Assembly (NCBI GenBank): GCA_900771995.1
Contig: CAAGQC010000089.1
Coordinates: 1 to 21,930, forward strand
Reading direction: 5' to 3'
DNA length: 21,930 bases
Source: Lachnospiraceae bacterium
Lineage (GTDB): Bacteria > Bacillota > Clostridia > Lachnospirales > Lachnospiraceae
Positions within the stretch are counted from its first letter, which is position 1. Each line of letters starts with the position of its first letter. Below, piece after piece: positions 9,922 through 17,815 of this stretch. Under the pieces are notes generated by a model that was not told the origin of the DNA, searched no databases, and saw nothing but the letters and a program-made list of their open reading frames with translations. The position numbers were made by a program, and so were the translations under genes.

Positions 9922-10524
9922 TCAAATCTTGTCCGGATATTTGATCAGATCATAGAGTTTTCCGTTTTCTCCAAAGTCACGGGTGCCGACCAGTTCCATT
10001 CCAAGGTGCATGTATTTGTCACACTTTGTTTTGGCATCCGTGTCGAGGATTACGGGAACCTGAAGCCGGTTGCCTTCGGCAAATGCCATTTCCATCAGTT
10101 TACGCATATGGCCCTGTCCCTGATAATCTTCCGTGACGCACACCAGTCCCACAAAAATACAGGGTTTCTTTTCTTTTCCCATGCGATCCCTCAGATCGGG
10201 TCCGGCCTTTGACAGCACTTTAAAGAAATGGATCAGTTCCTTAAAACTCATGGACTGAAACAACCCCTTCATCAGTTCCATTCCCGCTTTCAGGCCCACT
10301 TTCTGTCCCGGCAGCTGATAGGCGATATAGCCTTCTCCCTTTTCACTGGTGGTATAGAGCAGCCCGGCTTTTAATGCCATGCGGGCAAAGCCGTTGATAT
10401 ATAGCGCCACGGCTTCCTCATCCCGGAAGCAGGAGCCCATTCCTTCCTCTTCTCCATAGTTATAATAGCCAAAAGCATGGCCGATCTTTTGAAGCTTCTG
10501 TTCCTCTAACTCTTTTACCTGCAT
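9922..10524 (-). CDS. GNAT-family N-acetyltransferase
   Basis: This is a 200-residue cytoplasmic acyltransferase-like protein. The acetyl-CoA binding motif A is clear: VGLVCVTEDYQGQGHMRKLM, with the Q-x-x-G-x-G/A-type loop at residues 135-140. The C-terminal half ends in the usual GNAT pattern (VPVILDTDA... Y..LGMELVG). The N-terminal 100 residues are helical and not family-typical, so the substrate is unknown. The start at 10524 is chosen over the upstream ATG at 10548 because GAGGAGAGGGAG sits just before it, whereas nothing resembling a binding site precedes 10548. A promoter with a palindromic operator lies about 70-130 bases upstream. It converges on the HAD gene with a 5-base gap. Confidence 0.85.
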   Translation of the reverse strand: MQVKELEEQKLQKIGHAFGYYNYGEEEGMGSCFRDEEAVALYINGFARMALKAGLLYTTSEKGEGYIAYQLPGQKVGLKAGMELMKGLFQSMSFKELIHFFKVLSKAGPDLRDRMGKEKKPCIFVGLVCVTEDYQGQGHMRKLMEMAFAEGNRLQVPVILDTDAKTKCDKYMHLGMELVGTRDFGENGKLYDLIKYPDKI

Positions 10525-10594
10525 GATACTCCCTCTCCTCTGTCGCATGTTTTTATGGAATGTCGTTTTACAGCTATTGCAGTTTCATGTTTAT

Positions 10595-10622
10595 GCATGG
10601 TGTTAGGCGCACCTAACCATGC
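10595..10622 (-). promoter_or_regulatory. DtxR-like palindromic operator over the GNAT start region
   Basis: The core is GTTAGG-4-CCTAAC, a 16-bp interrupted palindrome, extended by GCATGG/CCATGC arms with a 2-base bulge. TTAGG/CCTAA half-sites are the hallmark of DtxR/IdeR-type iron- or manganese-dependent repressors. It begins 4 bases downstream of a perfect TATAAT, so it covers the expected transcription start, as expected for a repressor. No T-run follows, so it is not a terminator. No metal-transport gene is nearby, so the assignment to DtxR is an inference from the half-sites only. Confidence 0.4.
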
Positions 10623-10626
10623 TCAT

Positions 10627-10655
10627 ATTATAGCTTATTGCGTTTGGGGATACAA
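10627..10655 (-). promoter_or_regulatory. Promoter of the GNAT gene
   Basis: On the minus strand TTGTAT and TATAAT are separated by exactly 17 bases. The -10 is perfect; the -35 matches 3 of 6. The predicted start (near 10620) falls inside the palindromic operator and leaves a leader of about 95 bases before the ATG at 10524. Confidence 0.55.
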
Positions 10656-10807
10656 CCGGTAGTTTGCAAAAAGACCCATTGAGAGCCGGCTTCGCCTTCT
10701 ATGCGCCCTTCCTCACGGCCCTTTTCTCGTCCGATGGCAATGCCGTTTTCTTCAATTCCTTCGCCCATATCATGAATGACAGTATTTGTCGATTTATTTA
10801 CTGCCCT
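10628..10807 (-). pseudogene. Possible remnant of an Rpn/PD-(D/E)XK transposase-like gene C-terminus
   Basis: Directly after the YitT stop, the minus strand stays open for 60 codons and encodes a charged helical stretch (GIAIGREKGREEGRIEGE). Glycine-glutamate-arginine coils of this kind are typical of the C-terminal ends of Rpn-family recombination-promoting nuclease/transposase proteins that are abundant in Lachnospiraceae. There is no nuclease domain, and the only upstream ATG lies inside the YitT gene in another frame without a good binding site. I read it as a decayed tail; a chance open frame cannot be excluded. Confidence 0.3.
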
Positions 10808-10808
10808 T

Positions 10809-11663
10809 TTACATCTTTGGCTGATACCGCATACTCGACACATTATAAACGGTAATAAATGCCTTGGGATCCAGTTCGTTAATGAATTTCATTAACTTCT
10901 GGTACTCGCTTTTATCCACGATGGTGATGATCTCATTATGCTTTTCGAAATTATAGGCGCCGGTGGCTTCGTAAATCGTAGCGCCGCTGTGCAGATCTCT
11001 TGTAATAAACTGGCGCAGTTCTTCCTCTTTTTTCGAGATAATGCAGACACGCCGCTTGATATTATTGTCAAAAATAAAATGATCCAGAATAATTCCATTG
11101 AAATAGGTACCAAGAATACTCAGCACCACCGTTTTCTTGTCATATACCAGCGCCGCAGACAGGGCCACACACATGCCGGACAGTGACATGGCCTTGCCCA
11201 GCTCCATATGGAGATATTTGTTCATAATCTTCGCCACAATATCCAGTCCCCCGGAAGATGCATTCCGGTTGAACAGAATGCTCAGTCCCACGCTGACCAC
11301 CAGAATATAGCATAGCACATCCAGTTCCTGACTGTCCGTCAGGGACCCGAAATCCGGAAACAGAATCTCGAAAAGTCCCAAAAATACCGGCAGCATCACG
11401 CTGGTATATACCGTCTTTACCCCGAACTCTTTCCCGCAGGTGACAAAACCAATGAGTAACAGCACCACATTCAGGATCATCGTAATGGCCGACAAAGGAA
11501 GGGGAATAAAGTTGGACAATACGATGCCGAGACCGGAAATACTGCTGACCGATGCATGGCTCGGCACCAGGAAAAAATAGACTGCTGCCGCAATGATGAC
11601 TACCGCCACGGTCAGGATTGCCGTCTCCTTCAGAATTTCTGCATAACTTAACTTTTTCTTCAT
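10809..11663 (-). CDS. YitT-family membrane protein (DUF161/DUF2179)
   Basis: This 284-residue integral membrane protein has the YitT layout. About five to six hydrophobic segments fall within residues 12-200 (including ILTVAVVIIAAAVYFFL, ITMILNVVLLLIGFV and the glycine-rich SSGGLDIVAKIMNKY loop). A soluble DUF2179-like domain follows from about 205 (RRVCIISKKEEELRQFI... GATIYEATGAY... EIITIVDKSEYQKLMKFI... AFITVYNV). Length is normal for the family. Transport function is suspected for the family but not established. GGAG lies 11 bases before the ATG. A promoter at 11724-11752 and a terminator of the preceding unit just upstream suggest it is transcribed alone. Confidence 0.9.
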   Translation of the reverse strand: MKKKLSYAEILKETAILTVAVVIIAAAVYFFLVPSHASVSSISGLGIVLSNFIPLPLSAITMILNVVLLLIGFVTCGKEFGVKTVYTSVMLPVFLGLFEILFPDFGSLTDSQELDVLCYILVVSVGLSILFNRNASSGGLDIVAKIMNKYLHMELGKAMSLSGMCVALSAALVYDKKTVVLSILGTYFNGIILDHFIFDNNIKRRVCIISKKEEELRQFITRDLHSGATIYEATGAYNFEKHNEIITIVDKSEYQKLMKFINELDPKAFITVYNVSSMRYQPKM

Positions 11664-11723
11664 GATTGCTTTTTCTCCATCGATATATTTTGATATATTT
11701 TAATCTGGTTCTACACTTTTCTC

Positions 11724-11752
11724 ATCTTATCACACCTTTTTCCCTTTTCCAA
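11724..11752 (-). promoter_or_regulatory. Promoter of the YitT-family gene
   Basis: TTGGAA and TAAGAT are spaced by exactly 17 bases on the minus strand, and TGA directly before the -10 adds an extended element. The expected start is near 11717, with a leader of about 54 bases. Confidence 0.5.
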
Positions 11753-11756
11753 CGGC

Positions 11757-11791
11757 AAAAAAGACAGCAATGATTTTTTCTCATTACTGCC
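11757..11791 (-). terminator. Intrinsic terminator downstream of the clostripain-family gene
   Basis: On the minus strand an 11-bp stem (GGCAGTAATGA with TCATTGCTGTC, two G-U pairs) encloses a 7-base loop and is followed at once by six T residues. It lies about 200 bases past the stop at 11995 and just before the YitT promoter, so it separates the two units. Confidence 0.75.
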
Positions 11792-11994
11792 TCCGCACTA
11801 TTTCCCCTTATAACAAACCTACTATAGGATAACTCCGACCAATGCCACGATTCCTCCCAGGATCAACAATGAATATTTTATTATTATATTCACTGGCTGG
11901 AATTATCGCATTCCAGATCTGTAAATACAAGATTGTTTTTTTGACCATTTTATAATCAAAACTTATTCCTATATTGCCTATATTTTTGTCGGCT

Positions 11995-13983
11995 TTAATA
12001 TACCGACGTATAGATCTCTCCGTCCGCACAGTCGAATGTCACCACATCCGAGTACGAGTAATTGCCGGAGGCATCCCACATTTCAAAGATCATGGCATAG
12101 CTTCCGTCGTAGAGAGGCGCCTCTCCGAAGGACGTATCTGCGGTCACCGTCAGATCTTCCGCAGCGTACATTTCAAAATCATCATCTCCGCTATAGGAAG
12201 AAAGCATCCAGATCGTAGTGATCTCGTCTCCTTCTTCGAGAAGACGCAGCTCTTTGCTGGCCATACCGGAATCATCCAGTCCCTGACTTGCACCGATGAT
12301 GTACCATTCTTCGTCCGTAAAGTCATATGCCACCTGCAGATTGTACTCATCGCCATTCAACAGGATGGGAACGGAATACAGATTGTAATCATCACCTTCA
12401 TAAGAGAGTTCCATATACACCAGGTGACCGTCAATGGCTCCCCAGACACCACGGAAGTTATCATAGAAAATACCATTGTCCCAGTCTGCTATGATATCAT
12501 TATCGGTACCGAGCACCATCATCTGATCATTATCAGGATCCACATAAAACAGAGTAAAGCCGATACCAGCCAGCAGATCACTGGCTTCTGCACCCAGTGT
12601 CAGATAAGCAGTTCCTTCGTCATCTACATCCAGTGGTGCATTATCCCAGTCCATATCTTCCAGAGTGACAAGTTCCGGCAATTCCTGAATGTCCAGAGAT
12701 GCCAGATATTCCTCTCCGCCATCTGCCAGTTCCCCGGTCAGTTCATAAGCATACAGATATTTGAAAGCTTCTCCGGTTCCCATGTCGATGTAGCCGTTAA
12801 AATCATCCACGTCTCCATTGTAGGAATAGTAGCAGCTTAAGCCGGTGGCTTCGGAACGATACACACCGCCCACACGGTAAACGATACAATCATCCAGAGC
12901 ATCTGATACATTCTGTGCCGAAGGAAGCATCCATGCCGTCTGTCGGGCAAAATGTCCTAAGTCTATCATATTGGTATATCCCTGCTCCCTGGTGTTGCCG
13001 CCGTAATTTTCTGTCTGTGCGGCAGCACGGCCCAGTTCTGCGAAGAATCCAGGCTCTTCAGTTGCTGTCTCCAAAGCTTCCTGTCCAAAGGCTTCATAAG
13101 CTTCTAAGAGCGGTGTCAGTTTTGTCAGATCCGTCACCGACAATGTGGTCTGCTCTTCTGTTCCGACGTCTTCACATCCCTCATAATAGGAATTACAGAT
13201 GGAAATTCCCAGGTCATCACCGCTCATTCCCGGATTTTCCGCCAATTCTCCCAGCCATCCGGTATAATACCAGCCATTGCCCGGCTCCACTTCTTCGGAG
13301 CCTACCAGATATTTTGCAAAATTCTGGAAGACTGCTGCCACATCAATGGTAGCCATCAGACAGGTATCGAATCCCACCAGCTCCAGTGCGGGGTTTTCCT
13401 TATCTGCAGGCCATACCGCATCGAAAGCCTGATACATTTCCGCCAGATCCAGGGAATCATAATCGTATATTTCATCAAATGCCGCACCATTTACAGAGCC
13501 ACCGCCGTGGTTCCAGAAGGTAACTGCCACTTTGTCCGCAGGATAATTCTCATTGGCAAAGTCCAGGAACTCATACAGCATCTGGGCATCTCCCATATTA
13601 GCTGTATCCTGTTCCTCCAGCAGCTGAAGTCCTTCGCTGTTATAAAGCCACCGCTGGATCTTTGACGAATCCATATATTCGTTCTGCCATTCCATAGCGC
13701 CGCCGGTCTGGATGACCACATTGACATTCTCCGGCAGGTCCACCTGCAGCATTTCCTCCAGATCCGTGGTAGCAAAGCCGCCATTCGTCTCCAGATCGCT
13801 TCCGCACAGATACCAGTACACAGCCCAGCTGCCATCCTCTGTCTGTACTTCCGTTTGCTTCACCACCCCGATGTCCTGTGAATCATCCACCAGGACATCT
13901 TCCTCATCTGCACATGCCACTAAGGAAAGGCACATGATCAGCGAAAATAATACTGCTAAAAATCCCTGTTTCTTTCGTTTCAT
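11995..13983 (-). CDS. Clostripain-family (peptidase C11) lipoprotein cysteine peptidase
   Basis: The 662-residue product begins with a lipoprotein signal peptide whose lipobox LVAC places the lipidated cysteine at residue 24. The peptidase domain shows WYLCGSDLET (about 57-66), the catalytic histidine in TFWNHGGG (H159) and the catalytic cysteine in VGFDTCLMA (C208), matching family C11, whose founder clostripain cleaves after arginine. The C-terminal half (about 420-662) is acidic and beta-rich, perhaps for substrate or surface binding. The start at 13983 is chosen because the frame's earlier ATG at 13998 is itself part of the AGGAGG binding site, which is 7 bases from the chosen ATG. Substrate is unknown. 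Transcription ends at the hairpin at 11757-11791. Confidence 0.9.
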   Translation of the reverse strand: MKRKKQGFLAVLFSLIMCLSLVACADEEDVLVDDSQDIGVVKQTEVQTEDGSWAVYWYLCGSDLETNGGFATTDLEEMLQVDLPENVNVVIQTGGAMEWQNEYMDSSKIQRWLYNSEGLQLLEEQDTANMGDAQMLYEFLDFANENYPADKVAVTFWNHGGGSVNGAAFDEIYDYDSLDLAEMYQAFDAVWPADKENPALELVGFDTCLMATIDVAAVFQNFAKYLVGSEEVEPGNGWYYTGWLGELAENPGMSGDDLGISICNSYYEGCEDVGTEEQTTLSVTDLTKLTPLLEAYEAFGQEALETATEEPGFFAELGRAAAQTENYGGNTREQGYTNMIDLGHFARQTAWMLPSAQNVSDALDDCIVYRVGGVYRSEATGLSCYYSYNGDVDDFNGYIDMGTGEAFKYLYAYELTGELADGGEEYLASLDIQELPELVTLEDMDWDNAPLDVDDEGTAYLTLGAEASDLLAGIGFTLFYVDPDNDQMMVLGTDNDIIADWDNGIFYDNFRGVWGAIDGHLVYMELSYEGDDYNLYSVPILLNGDEYNLQVAYDFTDEEWYIIGASQGLDDSGMASKELRLLEEGDEITTIWMLSSYSGDDDFEMYAAEDLTVTADTSFGEAPLYDGSYAMIFEMWDASGNYSYSDVVTFDCADGEIYTSVY

Positions 13984-14022
13984 AGAATTCCTCCTCATAA
14001 GTTGTCGTTGTTTGTTGTAAGT

Positions 14023-14059
14023 TCATGCAAGCATGTTGGCTCTCTTGCGCTCATTATAT
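14023..14059. repeat. 37-bp direct repeat, copy A
   Basis: It starts TCATGCAAGCAT and ends CTTGCGCTCATTATAT, and matches copy B at 14127-14163 at 35 of 37 positions (two G/A differences). It contains the small palindrome ATGCAAGCAT. Its right end supplies, on the minus strand, the -10 of the clostripain-family gene. Confidence 0.85.
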
Positions 14060-14061
14060 CA
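14053..14061 (-). promoter_or_regulatory. Extended -10 promoter of the clostripain-family gene
   Basis: The minus strand reads TGATATAAT, a perfect TATAAT with a TGn extension, about 70 bases before the ATG at 13983. It sits at the edge of repeat copy A. No clear -35 is seen; the sequence upstream is the folded element. Confidence 0.5.
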
Positions 14062-14107
14062 TGATTCGCACCTTCGGTGCTTGCCGTTGCTTCGCAACTA
14101 TCATGAT
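14058..14107. repeat. Cloverleaf-like palindromic element between the direct repeats
   Basis: Two ATCATGAT arms (14058-14065 and 14100-14107) can pair with each other and enclose two perfect 5-bp hairpins with TTC loops: GCACC-TTC-GGTGC (14068-14080) and GTTGC-TTC-GCAAC (14086-14098). The result is a three-way junction. It has no tRNA features and no T-run. It looks like a REP/MITE-type intergenic element. Confidence 0.65.
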
Positions 14108-14126
14108 CAAATTCGCCGTTCGTCAA

Positions 14127-14163
14127 TCATGCAAGCATATTGACTCTCTTGCGCTCATTATAT
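14127..14163. repeat. 37-bp direct repeat, copy B
   Basis: This is the second copy of the repeat at 14023-14059, 104 bases apart in the same orientation, with 35 of 37 identical bases. It also ends in CATTATAT. The DNA from here to the response-regulator promoter shows no gene. Confidence 0.85.
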
Positions 14164-14244
14164 ATCAATTTGAAGGTGAAAAGAATTTTTTGTATGAATC
14201 GTCTCAAAAATGTATTGAATCGACCCTGGCAGGCAAAAATTCCA

Positions 14245-14273
14245 TTTACTGTAGATGAAAGGCACGTTATAAT
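14245..14273 (+). promoter_or_regulatory. Promoter of the LytTR response regulator
   Basis: TTTACT (4 of 6) and a perfect TATAAT are separated by 17 bases. The expected start is near 14280, leaving a leader of about 85 bases. No LytTR-type direct repeat was found next to this promoter. Confidence 0.6.
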
Positions 14274-14364
14274 AGGAGATGTACAAGGAACCATCTGCGT
14301 ATAAGAAGCAATGAGAAGTACTGTGTGTAAAGGGAACGTAAAAGAGGAAAGGGAATTATAAAAA

Positions 14365-15081
14365 ATGACAATTTATACCTGTGATGATTCCCGGAGCGAT
14401 CTGCTGCGGTTGAACCATCATCTACAAGAGTATCTGTCTCATCTGGATCAGAAAATTACGGTAGAATCCTTTCTGTCCGGAGAACAGCTTCTTCGACAAT
14501 ATGAGGAAGCTGTTGAGAAACCATCCCTTATTTTTCTGGATATTTATATGGATGGGCCGGACGGCATGCGCGTGGCGCATACGCTGCGCGAGGGACATTA
14601 TAGGGGTGGCCTGATCTTTACAACGAGCTCCATGGAACATGCCATGGACAGCTATAACGTGGATGCTCTGTATTATTTGCAAAAACCCTATGATCATGAG
14701 GACTTCATGAATGCCATCCGGCGCTGCTCTTCCATCTTTGAAAACACCTCAAAGCTGTATCGGGTAAATGTTCAGGGAAAGGAACTGCAGATTCCCCTCA
14801 AGGATATTCTGTACTTTGAAGCCGGCCGTCATGTGACCCTGATCCATACCCTTACCGATACTATTTCTGTAACAAAAGTTCTGTCCGGAATCTGTGAAGA
14901 TTTTGAACAGAATCCCGAGTTTATCAAGGTGGGGCGCAGTTACCTGATCAATCGTCTGTATGTCCGCAATGTAGTTCAGGCAGATATTGAGATGATGAAT
15001 TCCGCAATCATTCCCATTCCGATCCGGCTTCAAAAGGAAATCCGGCAACAGCTTAACACAGATAATTTTTCAAAGAGGTAA
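14365..15081 (+). CDS. LytTR-family response regulator
   Basis: The 238-residue cytoplasmic regulator has an N-terminal receiver domain (about 1-120) with the acidic pair D7/D8, phosphoacceptor D59 in FLDIYMDGPDGM, the threonine/serine cluster of IFTTSS and K107 in YLQKPY. A LytTR DNA-binding domain follows (about 130-235: IPLKDILYFEAGRHVTLIHT... FIKVGRSYLINRLYV). LytTR proteins such as AgrA and VirR bind pairs of 9-bp direct repeats and activate genes for surface or secreted products. AAAGGGAA lies 9 bases before the ATG. The 3' end overlaps the convergent kinase gene by 29 bp, so the obvious partner is that kinase. A candidate binding site lies at 18604-18637. Confidence 0.93.
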   Translation: MTIYTCDDSRSDLLRLNHHLQEYLSHLDQKITVESFLSGEQLLRQYEEAVEKPSLIFLDIYMDGPDGMRVAHTLREGHYRGGLIFTTSSMEHAMDSYNVDALYYLQKPYDHEDFMNAIRRCSSIFENTSKLYRVNVQGKELQIPLKDILYFEAGRHVTLIHTLTDTISVTKVLSGICEDFEQNPEFIKVGRSYLINRLYVRNVVQADIEMMNSAIIPIPIRLQKEIRQQLNTDNFSKR

Positions 15082-17713
15082 CGACTTGTTCCCATAAATC
15101 CAAAGTGCTGTCAAAAAGCTCCGTAATGGTATCTTCCCTGTGTGCCTTGGATGCCAGTTCCAACTGATAGAATTTCTCTCCAAGCTCCATGTGTCCGATC
15201 CCACGCGCCTCTCCCTTTAACTGGTGCGCAAGATGGGTGAAGGCTTCAAAATGATGGTCTTTGGAGAGATTTTTTTTGCCCGTAAGCATTACTTGCCATT
15301 TGGCATCGTATTCATCTATAAAGCACTTCAATATTTCCAGATAAAATTTCCAATCATCCCCGGCGTAGGACAGTCCCTTTGCTACATCAATTCCCATACC
15401 TGAGAGCTGTTCCACCAACAGGTTATCACTTCCTGCAGGAACGGGACTGCTATCCGGAGTGACGGAAACCTTTGTAGTTTCGTGAGAACCTTCCTCTGTA
15501 TACCGGATCAGATTTTTCGGAAGATACTGATAAATCATAGCTTCCAACTGCTTTCCTTCTACCGGTTTCTCCAGGAAATCATCAAACCCTTCCCTCAGAT
15601 AAACATCCCGTGCGTCCGGATAGGCATTGGCGGTAATAGCAATTACCTTACTGTCCGTACAAAAGTGTCCGCTACGTTTCTTCATAATGTGAAGCGTTTC
15701 GATCCCATCGAGTTCCGGCATGAGATGATCCATAAAAATCAGGTCAAAATGTTCTCTGGTAATGGCATTTAAGCATTCCCTGCCGCTCGCTGCCAGGGTG
15801 ACCTGTACCTTCAGATATTTTAAAAGCCCCTGAAAAACGAAACGGTTCATCTGGTTGTCATCGACGACCAGAATCTTTGCTTCCGGGGCCGTAAATCCGG
15901 GGAGTGATGAAGACGGTATTTCCGTGTTTTTTTCTGAAAATACGGAAAACGGACCTATCTCCGCCCCATCTGCAATTTGTTGCGTAAGTTCAAAGGAGAA
16001 AATCGAGCCGACGCCATATTCACTGTCGATCATTAACTGGCTCCCCATCTGCTGTAATAACTGACTGGCAATGGAAAGACCCAGACCGGCACCTTCAATA
16101 TTCCGGTTATTCTTCTCGTCCACACGACAGAATGCATTGGTGAGAAGAGCAATATCCTCCTTGCGGATGCCGATACCGGAATCTTCCACAGATACGTCAA
16201 TGGATACCGAATCCGCATAGCGTTGCTTCTGGGAAACGCATAGACGCACATAGCCTTCCTTCGTATATTTCACCGCATTGGTCAGCAGATTAAACAGAAT
16301 CTGCTGCAATTTGAGATCGTCTCCAATGAGCTTTACCGGAAGGTGTTCGTCAATCAAGACCTCCATCCGTAGATTCTTACTGCCTGTCTGGAGCCGGATC
16401 GTATCCACGGCATTGCTTAACAGCTTTCCCGTTTCGTAGGTAACCGGCTGAAGCTTTACATTTCCCCGTTCCATGCGGGAATAATCGAGAATATTGTTCA
16501 CAAGGGATAACAGAATGTTGCCGGATTTCTTGATATTTCCGGCATATACACAGATCTGCGGTTCCCCGGATTCGCGCATGATCATTTCATTCATGCCTAA
16601 TATGACATGGATGGGGGTGCGGATCTCATGGGAAATATTGGCAATAAAAGTACTTTTGGCAAGGTTCGCTTCCTCCGCCTTTCTGGCCATTTCATTCAGT
16701 TCCTGAATATGGAGCTGCTGGTTGGTATCATCGGTTATTTCAATGAGGTAACCCTGGATTCCGCCTCGTTTTCCCATGGTAAAATAATTGAGCCGGCATT
16801 TGAGGATCCGGTCGTTGCGGGTATAGTAACGGGTTTTATCAGTATCCGGATCAAACTGCACTACCCAGTTACCGAACTCCCGGTATAGAAATTTCTCCTT
16901 TGGGGAAATCTTATGATCCATCAGAAGATTTTCGAGTTCCGGAAAATATTTTCTTGCAACCTCATTGCTTCCGATGTATTTTCCATGGCGGCTGAAAGAA
17001 ATATAGCCGTATTCTCTGCGCTCTTCACGAATGTGCTCCGCATTTATGGACAGATCATACAGATTGGTTCTACGGAAAAGCACGAAAAGAAGTACCATAT
17101 TTAATACATAGGAAAAGGGAAGCAGCTGGATCTCGCATGCGGTAATACTTTCGATGGCATACACAACCATACAGAATAACTCCGTAGCCAGAAGAAAAAA
17201 GGTATTGACATAAGAAACCTTGTTTTTATTCCGGAAAGCATATACCATGACTCCGACATCGATCACCGCATAGATCACGATCAGGAAGGTATAAAGAATA
17301 TGTGCCGGTCCATCCTGTGTCACGAGAAAAGTAACTCCATGACGTTGAATGATGGAAACATTGCTGTAATAAATAGTGCTGTAACCACCGGTATAAGAAA
17401 GTCCGAGAACGATAAAACCGGCTATGGACATGACTGTGACGAGCCAGGCGGGAACCTTGATCCGACAGAACTGGGCAACGGCAAGGAAAATAAACAGAGT
17501 GAGAAACGTTCCGTCCAGATAGGCGATCCTGTTTGCAAGAAGCGCCTCCTCCAGATTGTGTGACATGGCAAGCTGCCAGTAACCGAAGTTCACAATTGCG
17601 GTTGTCATCGTCGCAAGTACATGATAATTTCTACGATACTGACTGGTTGCAGCGAGTGTCAGGATCAACAACAAAACAGAGAATGCGAAGGCTGCAAAAT
17701 ACAAAACGACCAT
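15053..17713 (-). CDS. Hybrid sensor histidine kinase with 7TM sensor, receiver and HPt domains
   Basis: The 886-residue membrane kinase has about seven hydrophobic segments (1-215) resembling the 7TM histidine kinase N-terminus, a PAS-like region (about 230-330), a HisKA domain with phosphorylated H362 in SHEIRTP, and a HATPase domain with N479 (NAVKYT), DSGIGI (511-516) and GAGLGL (541-546). A receiver domain (about 613-733) has D618/D619, phosphoacceptor D662 in MDHLMPELDG and K716. An HPt domain carries H830 in HLAHQLKGEARGIGH. All phosphorelay residues are intact (H362 to D662 to H830), so the last step is probably D59 of the convergent LytTR regulator. GGGGGAGGA precedes the ATG by 9 bases. 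The promoter abuts the terminator of the lipoprotein gene. The ligand is unknown. Confidence 0.93.
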   Translation of the reverse strand: MVVLYFAAFAFSVLLLILTLAATSQYRRNYHVLATMTTAIVNFGYWQLAMSHNLEEALLANRIAYLDGTFLTLFIFLAVAQFCRIKVPAWLVTVMSIAGFIVLGLSYTGGYSTIYYSNVSIIQRHGVTFLVTQDGPAHILYTFLIVIYAVIDVGVMVYAFRNKNKVSYVNTFFLLATELFCMVVYAIESITACEIQLLPFSYVLNMVLLFVLFRRTNLYDLSINAEHIREERREYGYISFSRHGKYIGSNEVARKYFPELENLLMDHKISPKEKFLYREFGNWVVQFDPDTDKTRYYTRNDRILKCRLNYFTMGKRGGIQGYLIEITDDTNQQLHIQELNEMARKAEEANLAKSTFIANISHEIRTPIHVILGMNEMIMRESGEPQICVYAGNIKKSGNILLSLVNNILDYSRMERGNVKLQPVTYETGKLLSNAVDTIRLQTGSKNLRMEVLIDEHLPVKLIGDDLKLQQILFNLLTNAVKYTKEGYVRLCVSQKQRYADSVSIDVSVEDSGIGIRKEDIALLTNAFCRVDEKNNRNIEGAGLGLSIASQLLQQMGSQLMIDSEYGVGSIFSFELTQQIADGAEIGPFSVFSEKNTEIPSSSLPGFTAPEAKILVVDDNQMNRFVFQGLLKYLKVQVTLAASGRECLNAITREHFDLIFMDHLMPELDGIETLHIMKKRSGHFCTDSKVIAITANAYPDARDVYLREGFDDFLEKPVEGKQLEAMIYQYLPKNLIRYTEEGSHETTKVSVTPDSSPVPAGSDNLLVEQLSGMGIDVAKGLSYAGDDWKFYLEILKCFIDEYDAKWQVMLTGKKNLSKDHHFEAFTHLAHQLKGEARGIGHMELGEKFYQLELASKAHREDTITELFDSTLDLWEQVVTSLKNYLC

Positions 17714-17748
17714 AAACCAGTTCCTCCCCCTTTTACTTACACAGGTTC

Positions 17749-17757
17749 ATTATAACA
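17749..17757 (-). promoter_or_regulatory. Extended -10 promoter of the hybrid kinase gene
   Basis: The minus strand reads TGTTATAAT: a perfect TATAAT with TGn extension. It begins at the very foot of the upstream terminator hairpin, sharing a base with its stem. The expected -35 position falls within the hairpin sequence and shows no good match. Confidence 0.55.
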
Positions 17758-17786
17758 CAAAAGGGAGTACGATTACTCCCTTTTGT
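17757..17786 (-). terminator. Intrinsic terminator of the repeat lipoprotein gene
   Basis: It is a perfect 13-bp stem (ACAAAAGGGAGTA / TACTCCCTTTTGT) with a 4-base loop. On the minus strand the 3' arm ends in TTTTGTGTT. It lies 30 bases past the lipoprotein stop at 17816 and immediately before the kinase -10. The T-run is imperfect, so read-through into the kinase gene is possible. Confidence 0.75.
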
Positions 17787-17815
17787 ATCCCGTGGCTTAC
17801 AGAAGAACTGTGGAA

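Larger units (their letters stand above)
11664..11994. other. Intergenic region between YitT and the clostripain-family gene
   Basis: It holds the YitT promoter, the terminator at 11757-11791 and a 7-bp inverted repeat at 11897-11916 (CTGGAAT/ATTCCAG, 6-base loop). On the minus strand 11893-11822 there is a 23-codon GTG-started frame encoding an almost wholly hydrophobic peptide (KYSLLILGGIVALVGVIL). It resembles small single-span membrane peptides but has no ribosome binding site, so it is not called as a gene. Confidence 0.5.

Noticed and set aside
11822..11893. A 23-codon minus-strand frame encoding a hydrophobic peptide ending GGIVALVGVIL
   Set aside because: It looks like a single-span membrane peptide, but starts with GTG and has no ribosome binding site; AT-rich intergenic DNA yields such frames by chance.
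11995..12840. Long plus-strand open frame opposite the clostripain-family gene
   Set aside because: The minus-strand gene has a lipobox, catalytic residues and a strong ribosome binding site; the opposite frame has none of these.
14058..14107. The cloverleaf-like fold as a tRNA or tRNA-like gene
   Set aside because: There is no acceptor stem of 7 bp, no T-loop motif and no anticodon loop; stems are 5 bp with 3-base loops.
14025..14258. A 77-codon plus-strand open frame upstream of the response regulator
   Set aside because: It runs through the direct repeats and the folded element, has no ribosome binding site, and its peptide reflects the repeats.
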